Assembly: GCF_946478785.1 (NCBI RefSeq)
Contig: NZ_CAMLDD010000006.1
Coordinates: 183,340 to 247,339 of the forward strand
DNA: 64,000 nucleotides
Direction: 5' to 3'
DNA from: an uncultured Flavobacterium sp.
GTDB taxonomy: Bacteria > Bacteroidota > Bacteroidia > Flavobacteriales > Flavobacteriaceae
In this document: positions 53,262 to 60,950 of the stretch, piece by piece
Position numbering within the stretch: position 1 is the stretch's first letter
How the letters are laid out: every line of letters begins with the position of its first letter
Program-made: the position numbers and the translations under genes
Notes under the pieces: model-generated
Told to the model about the DNA's origin: nothing
The model's database searches: none
The model's input: the letters and a program-made list of their open reading frames with translations, nothing else

Positions 53262-53684
53262 CTATTTTATGCTTTGTTCAGAGATTAACTCGCCTTTATT
53301 ATATTTTCGGATTTCTGTTAATTTTCCTTTTTCTGAATAAAATTTCCATTTTCCAAAATAAAACCAGTGTGTCTCGACCGAATCAATTTCAACACTGGTT
53401 TTCCCTTTAGACTGTAGTTTTCCGTTTTCGTGATAATACTTTACAATACAAATACCGTTTCTATATTTCTCTGTTTTGTAGATTTTACCGTTGATATAGG
53501 ATTTCCATTTTTTTACCGGCTGATTATCCTTGTAATATTCGTAAGATTTATAATGGGTACTGTCTTCTGAATATTTCTCAATCCAGACACCTTCTTTTTT
53601 CTTATCAATCATTTGATTGATCGGTTTGCTTTTACATCCCGAAATCAATATGGTACAAATCAGTAATATAAAAAGTTGACGCAT
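53262..53684 (-). CDS. Small lipoprotein with MORN/YwqK-like repeats
   Basis: The 140-aa product has a lipoprotein signal (ILISGCKSK, Cys near 17) and several repeats of the form G-x-W-x-x-Y-x-x-x-G-x-L (for example EGVWIEKYSEDS, YYHENGKLQSKG and GKWKFYSEKGKLTEIRKY), as in MORN or YwqK-type proteins. It lies 26 bp upstream of the repressor gene on the same strand, so it may be in the same transcript. Proteins of this type are common in Flavobacteria and have no defined role. Confidence 0.78.
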   Translation of the reverse strand: MRQLFILLICTILISGCKSKPINQMIDKKKEGVWIEKYSEDSTHYKSYEYYKDNQPVKKWKSYINGKIYKTEKYRNGICIVKYYHENGKLQSKGKTSVEIDSVETHWFYFGKWKFYSEKGKLTEIRKYNKGELISEQSIK

Positions 53685-53821
53685 CCTGATATTTTTATTC
53701 TACAGTTATAGATGTTATTCTACAAATGTAGAGATAAAATTTTAATGTGCAAGAAAAAGGTTGCAAAATTGAAGAAATTTAAATTCACAAGGTTTTATAG
53801 CCATATAAAAAACGTTTTTTT

Positions 53822-53976
53822 GAATAGCCTCCAGCTTTAGCTGGAGATTATAATAAAGATAGAGTAAATGGCTTTAGCCGAATTTTTCGTGAAGATTTCC
53901 AATCAAATGGTAAATTTTTTGGCTAAAGCCTTCCACACAATGCATTTTTAGCTCCAGCTAAAGCTGAAGGCTATTC
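53822..53976. repeat. Nested palindrome, CTCCAGCTTTAGC family
   Basis: Outer arms at 53822-53846 and 53952-53976 (core CCAGCTTTAGCTGG) are reverse complements with one mismatch. Inner arms with GGCTTTAGCC (about 53871-53880) and GGCTAAAGCC (about 53920-53929) pair as well, giving a two-level hairpin. A relative lies at 58039-58066. The 550-bp gap 53685-54237 holds this element, copy D of the structured repeat and a terminator. Confidence 0.8.
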
Positions 53977-54028
53977 AAATTATAAACACAGCATCTTGAA
54001 AAATTATAACATCAAATAATTTTGAGTC

Positions 54029-54136
54029 CGCGTTAGGGATGGAAACGGCATCCTTTTGCGATACCCTGAATGTCTGGCTAAACCAAGACCTCAATCGCAA
54101 AAGATACAGTGGACAGCCCGACCGTAGGGAACGCCC
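54029..54136 (+). ncRNA. Structured repeat, Flavo-1-RNA-like candidate, copy D (long form)
   Basis: The sequence is almost the same as copy A: CGCGTTAGGGATGG, ATCCTTTTGCGAT, a variable loop, ATCGCAAAAGATACAG and GTAGGGAACGCCC. The loops differ while both stems are kept, which points to selection on structure or recent spread. Confidence 0.55.
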
Positions 54137-54184
54137 AACTTAATATCAATGGCAAATTTCAATATCAATAGCAATTTCAAAACT

Positions 54185-54217
54185 CAAAAAAAAAATCCGC
54201 TCATTGCTGAACGGATT
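54185..54217 (-). terminator. Terminator of the dipeptidase gene
   Basis: On the minus strand AATCCG and CGGATT pair around a 12-nt interior and are followed by ten T residues. It lies about 20 bp past the stop codon. Confidence 0.8.
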
Positions 54218-54237
54218 AAATTATGTGGATAGTTTAA

Positions 54238-55626
54238 TTACTTCGAAAGTTCTACAAAATATTTGTAAAACAACGGAATAGTTTCGATTCCTTTTAGGTA
54301 ATTGAAGATTCCGAAATGCTCGTTTGGTGAGTGAATAGCATCGCTGTCCAAACCGAAGCCCATTAAAATAGTTTTGCTTTTCAGTTCTTTTTCGAACAAA
54401 GCCACAATCGGGATACTTCCTCCGGAACGAACCGGAATGGCAGGGACTCCAAAAGTTTCTGTATAGGCTTTATTGGCAGCCTGATAACCGATACTGTCGA
54501 TTGGCGTAACATAACCCTGACCTCCATGGTGCGGCGTTACTTTTACGGTAACTCCGGCCGGAGCAATATTGGTGAAATGTTTTGTGAATAAATCTGTGAT
54601 TTCATGCCAATCCTGATTAGGAACCAAACGCATCGAGATTTTCGCATAAGCTTTGCTTGCAATCACTGTTTTGGCACCTTCGCCCTGATATCCGCCCCAG
54701 ATTCCGTTGACGTCTAAGGTTGGACGGATGGAGTTGCGTTCGTTGGTTACATAGCCTTTTTCGCCGTAAACGTCATTTAGGTTTAAGGCATTTTTATATT
54801 TTTCTAAACTGAAAGGCGCTTTGGCCATTTCGGCTCTTTCTTCGGTAGATAATTCCTGTACTTTATCGTAGAATCCTGGAATCGTAATGTGATTGTCTTC
54901 GTCGTGCATAGAAGCAATCATTTTTGCAAGAACATTTATTGGGTTTGCTACTGCTCCGCCATACAATCCTGAATGCAAATCGCGATTTGGACCCGTAACT
55001 TCGACTTCAACATAACTCAAACCTCTTAGACCTGTCGTAATTGAAGGCTGTTGATTCGAAATCATTCCGGTATCTGAAATTAAGATTACATCGTTTTTCA
55101 GTTTTTCCTGATTACGCTCTACGAACCAGGCTAAACTTGCTGAGCCTACTTCTTCTTCGCCTTCGATCATGAATTTTACGTTGCAAGGCAAAGTATTGCT
55201 TTGCACCATATATTCCAACGCCTTTACGTGCATGTACATTTGACCTTTGTCATCGCAGGCTCCACGTGCGAAAATGGCTCCTTCTGGATGAATATCTGTT
55301 GTTTTGATAACGGGTTCGAAAGGTGGGGATGTCCATAATTCCATTGGATCCGGCGGCTGAACATCATAATGTCCGTACACTAAAACGGTAGGCAAATTTG
55401 GGTCGATTATTTTTTCTCCGTAGATAATTGGGTAACCCGGAGTGTCGCAAACTTCGACTAAATCGCAGCCTGCTTTTGATAAACTTACTTTTACAGCCTC
55501 GGCCGTGTCAATAACATCTTGGGAGTATGCGGTGTCGGCACTTACCGACGGAATTTTTAATAATTCGATCAATTCATTGATAAACCGATCTTTATGTTGT
55601 TGAACATATGCTTTTATATCTTCCAT
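54238..55626 (-). CDS. M20-family metallodipeptidase
   Basis: The cytoplasmic two-zinc dipeptidase of the M20/M25/M40 family is 462 aa. Metal and catalytic motifs are VYGHYDVQPPDPMELW (first zinc His and catalytic Asp, about 82-97), GACDDKGQ (bridging Asp), IEGEEEVGS (Glu pair, about 149-157) and HSGLYGGAVANP in the dimerisation lid. HSPNEHFG near the end holds the last zinc ligand. Length is typical of CNDP/PepV-like enzymes. It is a single gene with its own terminator; substrate range is not predictable. Confidence 0.93.
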   Translation of the reverse strand: MEDIKAYVQQHKDRFINELIELLKIPSVSADTAYSQDVIDTAEAVKVSLSKAGCDLVEVCDTPGYPIIYGEKIIDPNLPTVLVYGHYDVQPPDPMELWTSPPFEPVIKTTDIHPEGAIFARGACDDKGQMYMHVKALEYMVQSNTLPCNVKFMIEGEEEVGSASLAWFVERNQEKLKNDVILISDTGMISNQQPSITTGLRGLSYVEVEVTGPNRDLHSGLYGGAVANPINVLAKMIASMHDEDNHITIPGFYDKVQELSTEERAEMAKAPFSLEKYKNALNLNDVYGEKGYVTNERNSIRPTLDVNGIWGGYQGEGAKTVIASKAYAKISMRLVPNQDWHEITDLFTKHFTNIAPAGVTVKVTPHHGGQGYVTPIDSIGYQAANKAYTETFGVPAIPVRSGGSIPIVALFEKELKSKTILMGFGLDSDAIHSPNEHFGIFNYLKGIETIPLFYKYFVELSK

Positions 55627-55692
55627 TTAAAATATTTTTGTAGAATTTCAAATATACAAAAAAGAGAATAAATATTTTTTTTTAGAAATTGC

Positions 55693-55722
55693 TTTGAAAA
55701 TTGGAAGTTATGCTTATCTTTG
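55693..55722 (+). promoter_or_regulatory. Promoter of tRNA-Leu
   Basis: TTTG (55693-55696) and TATCTTTG (55715-55722) are 18 bp apart, matching the flavobacterial consensus. The start should be near 55728, a few bases before the tRNA. Confidence 0.85.
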
Positions 55723-55735
55723 CACCCACAATTAC

Positions 55736-55817
55736 GCGGATATGGTGAAATTGGTAGACATGCCAGACTTAGGATCTGGTGCCGCAAGGCGTGTAGGTTC
55801 GAGTCCTATTATCCGCA
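55736..55817 (+). tRNA. tRNA-Leu (TAG)
   Basis: An 82-nt class II tRNA has acceptor stem GCGGATA/TATCCGC, anticodon stem CCAGA/TCTGG around CTTAGGA (anticodon TAG), a variable arm and T-loop TTCGAGT. Discriminator A is at 55817 and CCA is not encoded. It reads CUN leucine codons. Confidence 0.96.
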
Positions 55818-55820
55818 CTG

Positions 55821-55853
55821 AAAAAAGCTTCTGAAAAATCAGAAGCTTTTTTT
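55821..55853 (+). terminator. Intrinsic terminator of tRNA-Leu
   Basis: AAAAAAGCTTCTGA and TCAGAAGCTTTTTTT pair around AAAA, 4 bp past the tRNA. Confidence 0.9.
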
Positions 55854-55906
55854 ATTTCATTTATTAAAGTTGGGATTATGAAATTATTTCTTCCCAAAAC
55901 TTTATC

Positions 55907-56506
55907 TTAATAAATTTCTTTATTTTGGTTACTCTCATAACTAATATTTTTTAAAAAGCGTACAAGTTCCATTTCTTTTTTGATAATTTTAATCATAAAA
56001 AATCCAAAAAGCAACAGAAAACCATATCCGCTTAGAATTATATAGAGATAAAAACCTTCAGAAAAGTTTTCTTTAAAAACAGGCAATAGAAGCGTAAAAG
56101 CCGTAGTATATACCAGATAAATCGCTGGCGTAAGGACATAATGTATTTTTTTTCTCCATTGATAAAACTGATATGCCAGTTTACTGTATTCTATCAATGA
56201 AACATCTGCTTTTAGGCTCTTTAGCTTTTCAATGCTTATCCATTCTAGTATTATACGGAATATAAGCATGATTATCATAATACCTAATCCTAAACTAAAC
56301 AAGGTATCTTTGTTAGCACCCATCCAGATATAATAAAAGATTAATATTACAGAGGTCACAGTTAATATAGCCTTAGTCCAAAAATGATTACGTCTAATTT
56401 CTTTAGTATTCGCCTCTGCTTTTTTAATAATATCCACTGCATCTGGTTTTGTGCCAGAGTCCTTTTGCTGATTCCAAGTCGTTTGTAATTCTTCAAATGT
56501 TTTCAT
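55907..56506 (-). CDS. Four-helix membrane protein, probable regulator of the adjacent ECF sigma factor
   Basis: The 199-aa product has a polar N-terminus (about 1-43), four membrane helices (about 44-62, 70-90, 120-140 and 150-170) and a basic C-terminal tail. Its start overlaps the sigma-factor gene by 14 bp, so the two are coupled. The position suggests an anti-sigma or partner role, but I see no classical zinc anti-sigma motif (HxxxCxxC) and no FecR-like domain. I do not recognise the family. Confidence 0.75.
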   Translation of the reverse strand: MKTFEELQTTWNQQKDSGTKPDAVDIIKKAEANTKEIRRNHFWTKAILTVTSVILIFYYIWMGANKDTLFSLGLGIMIIMLIFRIILEWISIEKLKSLKADVSLIEYSKLAYQFYQWRKKIHYVLTPAIYLVYTTAFTLLLPVFKENFSEGFYLYIILSGYGFLLLFGFFMIKIIKKEMELVRFLKNISYESNQNKEIY

Positions 56507-56987
56507 TTTGCACGCATTGAGTTAAACTTTTTTTAATCCGATGAATTCTAACACGAAGTGCTTCTTCGGTTATTCCAATTACTTCTGCTATTTCCTGATA
56601 CACTACACCATCTAAAGTCATCAGAATTATCATTTTATTTGTTTCTTCAAGTTTTTGGATACACTGATACATTTGTTGAAGTTGTTCTTCTATTTCACTT
56701 GAATCTGTTTCCGAAATGACCTGAGACTGAATAGCAGTTCTGATTTCTTTTTTAGATGATGATTTTCGTAAATAAAGAAGACAAGTATTTACGGTGATTC
56801 TATAAATCCATGTACTAACACTTGACTCATTTCTGAATGTATCTAATTTCTCCCATACTTTAATAAAAATTTCCTGAGCCGCATCTGAAGCCAATGCTAC
56901 ATCCCCACAAAAATAACCCTTACACAAACGAAATACCTTAGCGTAATGACTATTGTATATGTTGTTAAATTGCTCTTCGGTACCCAC
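56493..56987 (-). CDS. ECF-subfamily RNA polymerase sigma factor
   Basis: The 164-aa sigma-70 factor holds region 2 (FNNIYNSHYAKVFRLCKGY through DAAQEIFIKVWEKLDTFRNESSVSTWIYRITVNTC, where the -10-binding and core-binding residues lie) and region 4 (LDGVVYQEIAEVIGITEEALRVRIHRIKKSL, about 127-157). It is preceded by an alpha/beta hydrolase gene (1-bp gap) and followed by an overlapping four-helix membrane protein gene. The regulon is unknown; autoregulation of the operon is common for ECF factors. Confidence 0.93.
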   Translation of the reverse strand: MGTEEQFNNIYNSHYAKVFRLCKGYFCGDVALASDAAQEIFIKVWEKLDTFRNESSVSTWIYRITVNTCLLYLRKSSSKKEIRTAIQSQVISETDSSEIEEQLQQMYQCIQKLEETNKMIILMTLDGVVYQEIAEVIGITEEALRVRIHRIKKSLTQCVQNENI

Positions 56988-56988
56988 G

Positions 56989-57822
56989 TTATTTTATTTC
57001 TGATTTTACTTTTTCCATAAACCACTCTGGCTGATCATACATTACAAAATGTGCAGCGTTTTCTGCGTAATGAATTTTAACCGAAGGTAGATTTTTGTAT
57101 TGATTATTATATGTATTTTGTACTGTACTTAGAGCTGGATTTGTTGCTGCAAGAATCACTACGGGAATTTTAATTTTAGCAATTTCATTTCGTAAATCTA
57201 AATTAAGCATATCAATATAACCATAAACATAAGTTTTTCTATCAGCAATTTTCATCCATTCGGCAATTGTTTTTTGTTTTTCTTTATTAAAGCACATATA
57301 GGAAATCGATTGGGCATTCATTGTATTGAACGCATTTTCATCCATAGTAAGCATCATTTCGCTCTGTGGATTATCATAAGGAATAACTTCTCCTTTGTAA
57401 TTAGGAATCATTAAGGCCGCACTTGCAGGTAATCCATCTACAACAATTGCTTTTTTAAAAAGATCCGTTTCTGTAGATGCCAGCCACAAACTCAAGGTCC
57501 CACCTAAACTATGGCCCATTAGCGTTGGTTTTTTTAATTTCTTGTCTTTTACGTAGAAAATGATTTCATTTTTTATTTTAGACAGCCAAGGGCCTTCAAT
57601 TGGAGGAACATTGCCAAATCCTGCAAAGGTGAAAATGTGGCATTCATGAGTTTTAGAAATTTCAGCTACAGTTTCATCCCATACTTGTCCTGTACAGCCA
57701 AAGCCAGGAAATAATAAAACAGGATCTCCTTTTCCTTTTACCTCTACTTTAAAGGACGTTTGAGAAAAAACAGATTTTGAGACAAGAAGTACAAATACGA
57801 TAAAGATTGATTTTGTTTTCAT
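56989..57822 (-). CDS. Secreted alpha/beta hydrolase
   Basis: The 277-aa product has a signal peptide (1-20, ending SVFSQ) and an alpha/beta-hydrolase fold. The oxyanion-hole region is FPGFGCTGQVWDE, the nucleophile elbow is GHSLGGTLSLW (Ser near 105), and the likely catalytic His is in NAAHFVMYDQPEW near the end. An acidic residue is probably in VILAATNPA or nearby and is not certain. It heads an operon with an ECF sigma factor and a membrane protein, an odd partner for a sigma factor. The substrate is unknown; esters or lactones are possible. Confidence 0.87.
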   Translation of the reverse strand: MKTKSIFIVFVLLVSKSVFSQTSFKVEVKGKGDPVLLFPGFGCTGQVWDETVAEISKTHECHIFTFAGFGNVPPIEGPWLSKIKNEIIFYVKDKKLKKPTLMGHSLGGTLSLWLASTETDLFKKAIVVDGLPASAALMIPNYKGEVIPYDNPQSEMMLTMDENAFNTMNAQSISYMCFNKEKQKTIAEWMKIADRKTYVYGYIDMLNLDLRNEIAKIKIPVVILAATNPALSTVQNTYNNQYKNLPSVKIHYAENAAHFVMYDQPEWFMEKVKSEIK

Positions 57823-58031
57823 AGTGTGTGTTTTTAAAAATTTACCTTTTGATACAGCACTATATGATTTGTTACATCAAAAAACATATTTTTTTTAAAA
57901 ACTCTCAGTAGCTGATTTTACTTGCCATACATTAATCCCCTTTTTTGATAGCGACATTCTTTAAATAATGAATACATAAAAGCACATGATAGATCACAAT
58001 CAAAGAATCTTATGAGAACAAAACTAAACCA

Positions 58032-58066
58032 TAAAAAAAACCTCCAGTTAAAACTGGAGGCTATTC
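58032..58066 (-). terminator. Repeat-derived intrinsic terminator of the HAD gene
   Basis: On the minus strand CCTCCAGTT and AACTGGAGG pair and are followed by eight T residues, the form of a terminator. The sequence with its GAATAG flank belongs to the palindrome family at 53822-53976. The rest of the 300-bp gap 57823-58125 is AT-rich, with one more repeat at 58091-58119. Confidence 0.75.
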
Positions 58067-58090
58067 AAATTACGCCCATTTATTTAAATT

Positions 58091-58119
58091 TAAATGAACT
58101 TATATTTCTTAAATGGTTT
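58091..58119. repeat. ACCATATAAG-family repeat fragment beside the HAD gene
   Basis: TAAATGAACTTATATTTC and AAATGGTTT match the reverse complement of the arms at 59540-59566 and 32688-32714. It ends 6 bp from the HAD stop codon. Confidence 0.55.
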
Positions 58120-58125
58120 AAAATT

Positions 58126-58785
58126 TTAGCGATTTAATAATTCCAAAACCTTATCTACATTTACTTCGCTGTAATCATTAATATAAAAATCACACGGAGG
58201 CAATTGTTCTTTTGTATGTGTACTCAAAACACCAACCACTTTCATTCCGGCATTTAGTCCCGCTGTAACGCCCGAAAAAGAATCTTCAAAAACTACACAA
58301 TCCGAAGGAGCTACACCAACACGTTCTGCCGATTTTAGATATACTTCCGGATTTGGTTTATGAAATTTCACGTCTTCGCTTGACATCATAGAATCCATTT
58401 TGTCTTTGATGTTTAGAGCACTTATAATCAAATCAAGATTCGCACGCGGGGCAGATGTTGCAACGGCCGTTTTAAAATTTCGGGATTTCAATTCATTTAA
58501 AAACTCCAAATAATGCGGAATCGTTTCGACTTTGTCTTTATATATTTCACGAAACATTCCTTCTTTTTCATCTTCCAGTTTTAGAAGTTCTTCTCCGGTA
58601 ACAGGACGCTTAAAGAAATGCGTCATGATATAACCGTTGTGTTTTCCGTACATATGCTCTTCAAACTCTTGTTCTGTATACGGAATTTGATAATTATTGA
58701 AAAATGCCTCAAAAGCCTTTACATGATGTGGATTGGTGTGGCAAATTACGCCGTCCATATCAAAAATTACACATTGCTGTTTCAT
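58126..58785 (-). CDS. HAD-family phosphatase, beta-phosphoglucomutase-like
   Basis: The 219-aa HAD protein has motif I DMDGVICHTNPHH (nucleophile D9, acid/base D11), motif II ATSAPRANLD, motif III KPNPEVYLKSA and motif IV VFEDSFSGVTAG. The cap is of the PgmB type, but the sugar-mutase-specific loop cannot be judged by eye, so a sugar phosphatase is equally likely. It is distinct from pgmB of the starch locus. The gene is flanked by repeats on both sides. Confidence 0.85.
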   Translation of the reverse strand: MKQQCVIFDMDGVICHTNPHHVKAFEAFFNNYQIPYTEQEFEEHMYGKHNGYIMTHFFKRPVTGEELLKLEDEKEGMFREIYKDKVETIPHYLEFLNELKSRNFKTAVATSAPRANLDLIISALNIKDKMDSMMSSEDVKFHKPNPEVYLKSAERVGVAPSDCVVFEDSFSGVTAGLNAGMKVVGVLSTHTKEQLPPCDFYINDYSEVNVDKVLELLNR

Positions 58786-58857
58786 TATATTTTGTTTTTA
58801 ACAGCTGCAAGATAGGGTAATAAAGGGTTATTTCACAGAGATTTTCGGAGGTTTTTT

Positions 58858-59290
58858 GAATCACGCAGAGGTGCAGAGACGCAAAGTTTTGTTTCACGCA
58901 GATTTAAAAATGATTTAAGCAGATTTGAAATGATTTATTGTAGCTCTCCAATTAATCTGCTAAATCTGCGTGAGAAATTCTTTCTAATCAATTTATGACA
59001 TCTGGTTTTTTTTGAATCGCGCAAAGTCGCAGAGACGCAAAGTTTTGTTTCACGCAGATTTAAAAATGATTTAAGCAGATTTGAAATGATTTATTGTAGC
59101 TCTCCAATTAATCTGCTAAATCTGCGTGAGAAATTCTTTCTAAACAATTTATGACATCTGATTTTTTGAATCGCGCAGGGACGCAGAGGCGCAAAGTTTG
59201 TTTTGCGCAGATTTAAAAATGATTTAAGCATATCAATTATAAAAAAAATAAATCTGCTTTAATATGCCAAAATCTGCGTGAAAAAATATA
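58858..59290. repeat. Three tandem units of about 155 bp containing internal palindromes
   Basis: Units begin at 58858, 59014 and 59168 with GAATC(A/G)CGCA. Units 1 and 2 are almost the same over their whole length; unit 3 is shorter and diverged. Each contains CACGCAGATTTAAAAATG and a return AATCTGCTAAATCTGCGTG, so each unit forms a large hairpin. There is no coding potential. This explains most of the long gap before the first tRNA-Asp. Confidence 0.85.
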
Positions 59291-59300
59291 TAAATCAAAA

Positions 59301-59324
59301 AAGCCTTTCCGTTAAGAAAGGCTT
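59301..59324 (-). terminator. Terminator of the distal tRNA-Asp copy
   Basis: AAGCCTTTC and GAAAGGCTT pair around CGTTAA; the minus-strand T tract follows. The same hairpin is found at 59828-59851. Confidence 0.88.
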
Positions 59325-59336
59325 CTCCCAATATTG

Positions 59337-59410
59337 CGGTCTGGACGGGACTCGAACCCGCGACCCCATGCGTGACAGGCATGTATTCTAACCAACTGAA
59401 CTACCAAACC
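59337..59410 (-). tRNA. tRNA-Asp (GTC), copy 1
   Basis: Minus-strand 74-nt cloverleaf: acceptor GGTTTGG/CCAGACC, D-arm TAGTTCAGTTGG, anticodon loop CTGTCAC (anticodon GTC), T-loop TTCGAGT, discriminator G. CCA is not encoded. The sequence is the same as the copy at 59864-59937, and it has its own promoter and terminator. Confidence 0.96.
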
Positions 59411-59428
59411 CACTGCTTATTGTGACTG

Positions 59429-59458
59429 CAAAAATACAATAGAACTTTGATTCTACAA
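59429..59458 (-). promoter_or_regulatory. Promoter of tRNA-Asp copy 1
   Basis: On the minus strand TTG (59458-59456) and TATTTTTG (59436-59429) are 19 bp apart. The -7 box differs slightly from that of copy 2. Confidence 0.8.
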
Positions 59459-59539
59459 GGTTTTTCACGTTTTTTAAACAAATAAAAACGTTAATTTTTT
59501 AACCATTTGATTTCTATTGAAGTAGAATGTATTTTTCCC

Positions 59540-59684
59540 ACCATATAAGTGATATAAGTTCATTTAATAAAAAGCACCTAAACTTTTTCGGCAATTTTTA
59601 CATTCTTAAATGGTGAAATTTTATGGTTTATGATAATTACAGCTCTGCTTTTACGGAAGTTTTAAATGAACTTATATTATATGA
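59540..59684. repeat. ACCATATAAG-family inverted repeat between the tRNA-Asp genes
   Basis: The left arm ACCATATAAGTGATATAAGT... (59540-59566) and right arm TTAAATGAACTTATATTATATG (59662-59684) are imperfect reverse complements. The left arm matches the mvaD-upstream element at 32688-32714. Confidence 0.7.
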
Positions 59685-59713
59685 TCCAATTCGCAAAAAG
59701 CGTTAAATCAAAA

Positions 59714-59780
59714 AAGCCATCCACAAAAGTGGAAAGCTTTTCATTGGTCTAACTACTAAACCGAGCTACGAGTTACAAAG
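59714..59780 (-). pseudogene. Possible truncated tRNA remnant with terminator
   Basis: On the minus strand ACTCGTAGCTCGGTTTAGTA near 59775-59755 resembles the 5' acceptor end and D-arm of a tRNA (compare TAGCTCAGTTGGTA). There is no anticodon arm, and it leads into a terminator-like hairpin at 59714-59739 (AAGC and GCTT arms, with T tract). It may be a decayed tRNA gene between the two tRNA-Asp copies. Confidence 0.3.
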
Positions 59781-59827
59781 TCGTAGCAAACAACACAACT
59801 AATCTTAGATACCGTATTTGGGCAAAA

Positions 59828-59851
59828 AAGCCTTTCCGTTAAGAAAGGCTT
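59828..59851 (-). terminator. Terminator of tRNA-Asp copy 2
   Basis: The same hairpin and T tract as at 59301-59324, 13 bp past the tRNA 3' end. Confidence 0.88.
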
Positions 59852-59863
59852 CTCCCAATATTG

Positions 59864-59937
59864 CGGTCTGGACGGGACTCGAACCCGCGACCCCATGCGT
59901 GACAGGCATGTATTCTAACCAACTGAACTACCAAACC
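59864..59937 (-). tRNA. tRNA-Asp (GTC), copy 2
   Basis: This copy is the same 74-nt cloverleaf as copy 1, anticodon GTC, no encoded CCA, with its own promoter and terminator. The gene and 3' flank appear to have been duplicated as a block. Confidence 0.96.
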
Positions 59938-59955
59938 TCTGCGTTATTGCGGTTG

Positions 59956-59985
59956 CAAAGATAGTACAGATTTTCATTTCTGCAA
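59956..59985 (-). promoter_or_regulatory. Promoter of tRNA-Asp copy 2
   Basis: On the minus strand TTG (59985-59983) and TATCTTTG (59963-59956) are 19 bp apart, a consensus match. Confidence 0.85.
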
Positions 59986-60023
59986 GCCTTTTGCTAAAAA
60001 AATTGAATAATTATTTTAAACAC

Positions 60024-60950
60024 TTAGCCAAAGTTTTGTTTTTCAACCAAATATGTTGTCAGGATTTTTTCAAAATTATCGCCAACATTCACCGGAACGT
60101 ACTTTATTTGGTTCTTGGCGCAGGTTAAAGCGAGTTTTTTAAAGTACTCTCCTGCCCTTTTTTCATATTCAACTTTAACATTATCGGCAAAAATCGATAC
60201 TTCATCCCCTGATTCTAAGTCAATAAACTTTCTGGGTGTATTATCAAAATCAAATTTCAGCTCGGTTTCATGGTCCACTACATGAAATAAAACCACTTTA
60301 TGTTTATTGTGCTTTAAATGCTGCAAGGCGTTAAACAGGTTTTCATCATCTTCTGACTGAAACATATCCGTAAACAATATAATCATTGAACGACGATGCA
60401 TTTTCTCCGCAATTTGATGCAGATAGGTAATGGTATCAGTAGTTTTTTTGACTTTTGGCTGTTCTAATAATTGTTCCAATTTATTTAGGAGCATTCTATG
60501 GTGACGATCGCTTCCTTTTTCTGGAGCGTAATATTCGTAACTGTCCGAGAAAACGCTTATACCAACGGCATCTCGTTGTTTCTTTAAAATGTTCATCAAA
60601 ACTGCCGAAGCCAAAACGGCAAAGCCAATCTTTTTTTCGTAAAAAGGCTGATTCGATTTGAGTTCCGGATAATGCATCGACGAAGAATTATCGACAATAA
60701 TATGACAGCGTAAATTGGTTTCTTCCTCAAAACGTTTCGTGTACAAACGATCGGTTTTAGCAAATAATTTCCAATCGATGTGTTTCGTGCTTTCTCCTAC
60801 ATTATAGACTTTATGCTCGGCAAATTCAGCCGAAAATCCATGAAACGGACTCTTGTGCATTCCGGATATAAAACCTTCCACAACCTGATTCGCCAGCATT
60901 TCAAGATGCTGAAAACTGGAGACTTTCTCTATTTCCGATTCGATTTTCAT
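60024..60950 (-). CDS. DUF58 domain protein with vWA-like domain
   Basis: The 308-aa cytoplasmic protein has the DUF58 signature ESTKHIDWKLFAKTDRLYTKRFEEE near 53-77, followed by a von Willebrand A-like domain with MIDAS motif DNSSSMH and the later LFTDMFQSEDD stretch. DUF58 proteins usually sit with MoxR ATPases and BatA/BatB in Bacteroidota; none of these is present here. The gene overlaps the M1 aminopeptidase gene by 4 bp, so the pair is co-translated. The role is unknown; a chaperone or complex-assembly function is inferred from vWA-MoxR systems. Confidence 0.88.
   Translation of the reverse strand: MKIESEIEKVSSFQHLEMLANQVVEGFISGMHKSPFHGFSAEFAEHKVYNVGESTKHIDWKLFAKTDRLYTKRFEEETNLRCHIIVDNSSSMHYPELKSNQPFYEKKIGFAVLASAVLMNILKKQRDAVGISVFSDSYEYYAPEKGSDRHHRMLLNKLEQLLEQPKVKKTTDTITYLHQIAEKMHRRSMIILFTDMFQSEDDENLFNALQHLKHNKHKVVLFHVVDHETELKFDFDNTPRKFIDLESGDEVSIFADNVKVEYEKRAGEYFKKLALTCAKNQIKYVPVNVGDNFEKILTTYLVEKQNFG

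Noticed and set aside
58858..59290. CRISPR-like array
   Set aside because: Units are about 155 bp and nearly the same over their full length, with no unique spacers and no cas genes nearby.
55736..59937. tRNA genes as attachment sites of an integrated element
   Set aside because: No integrase, no displaced tRNA 3' end and no element boundary are visible; the duplicated tRNA-Asp genes are complete.
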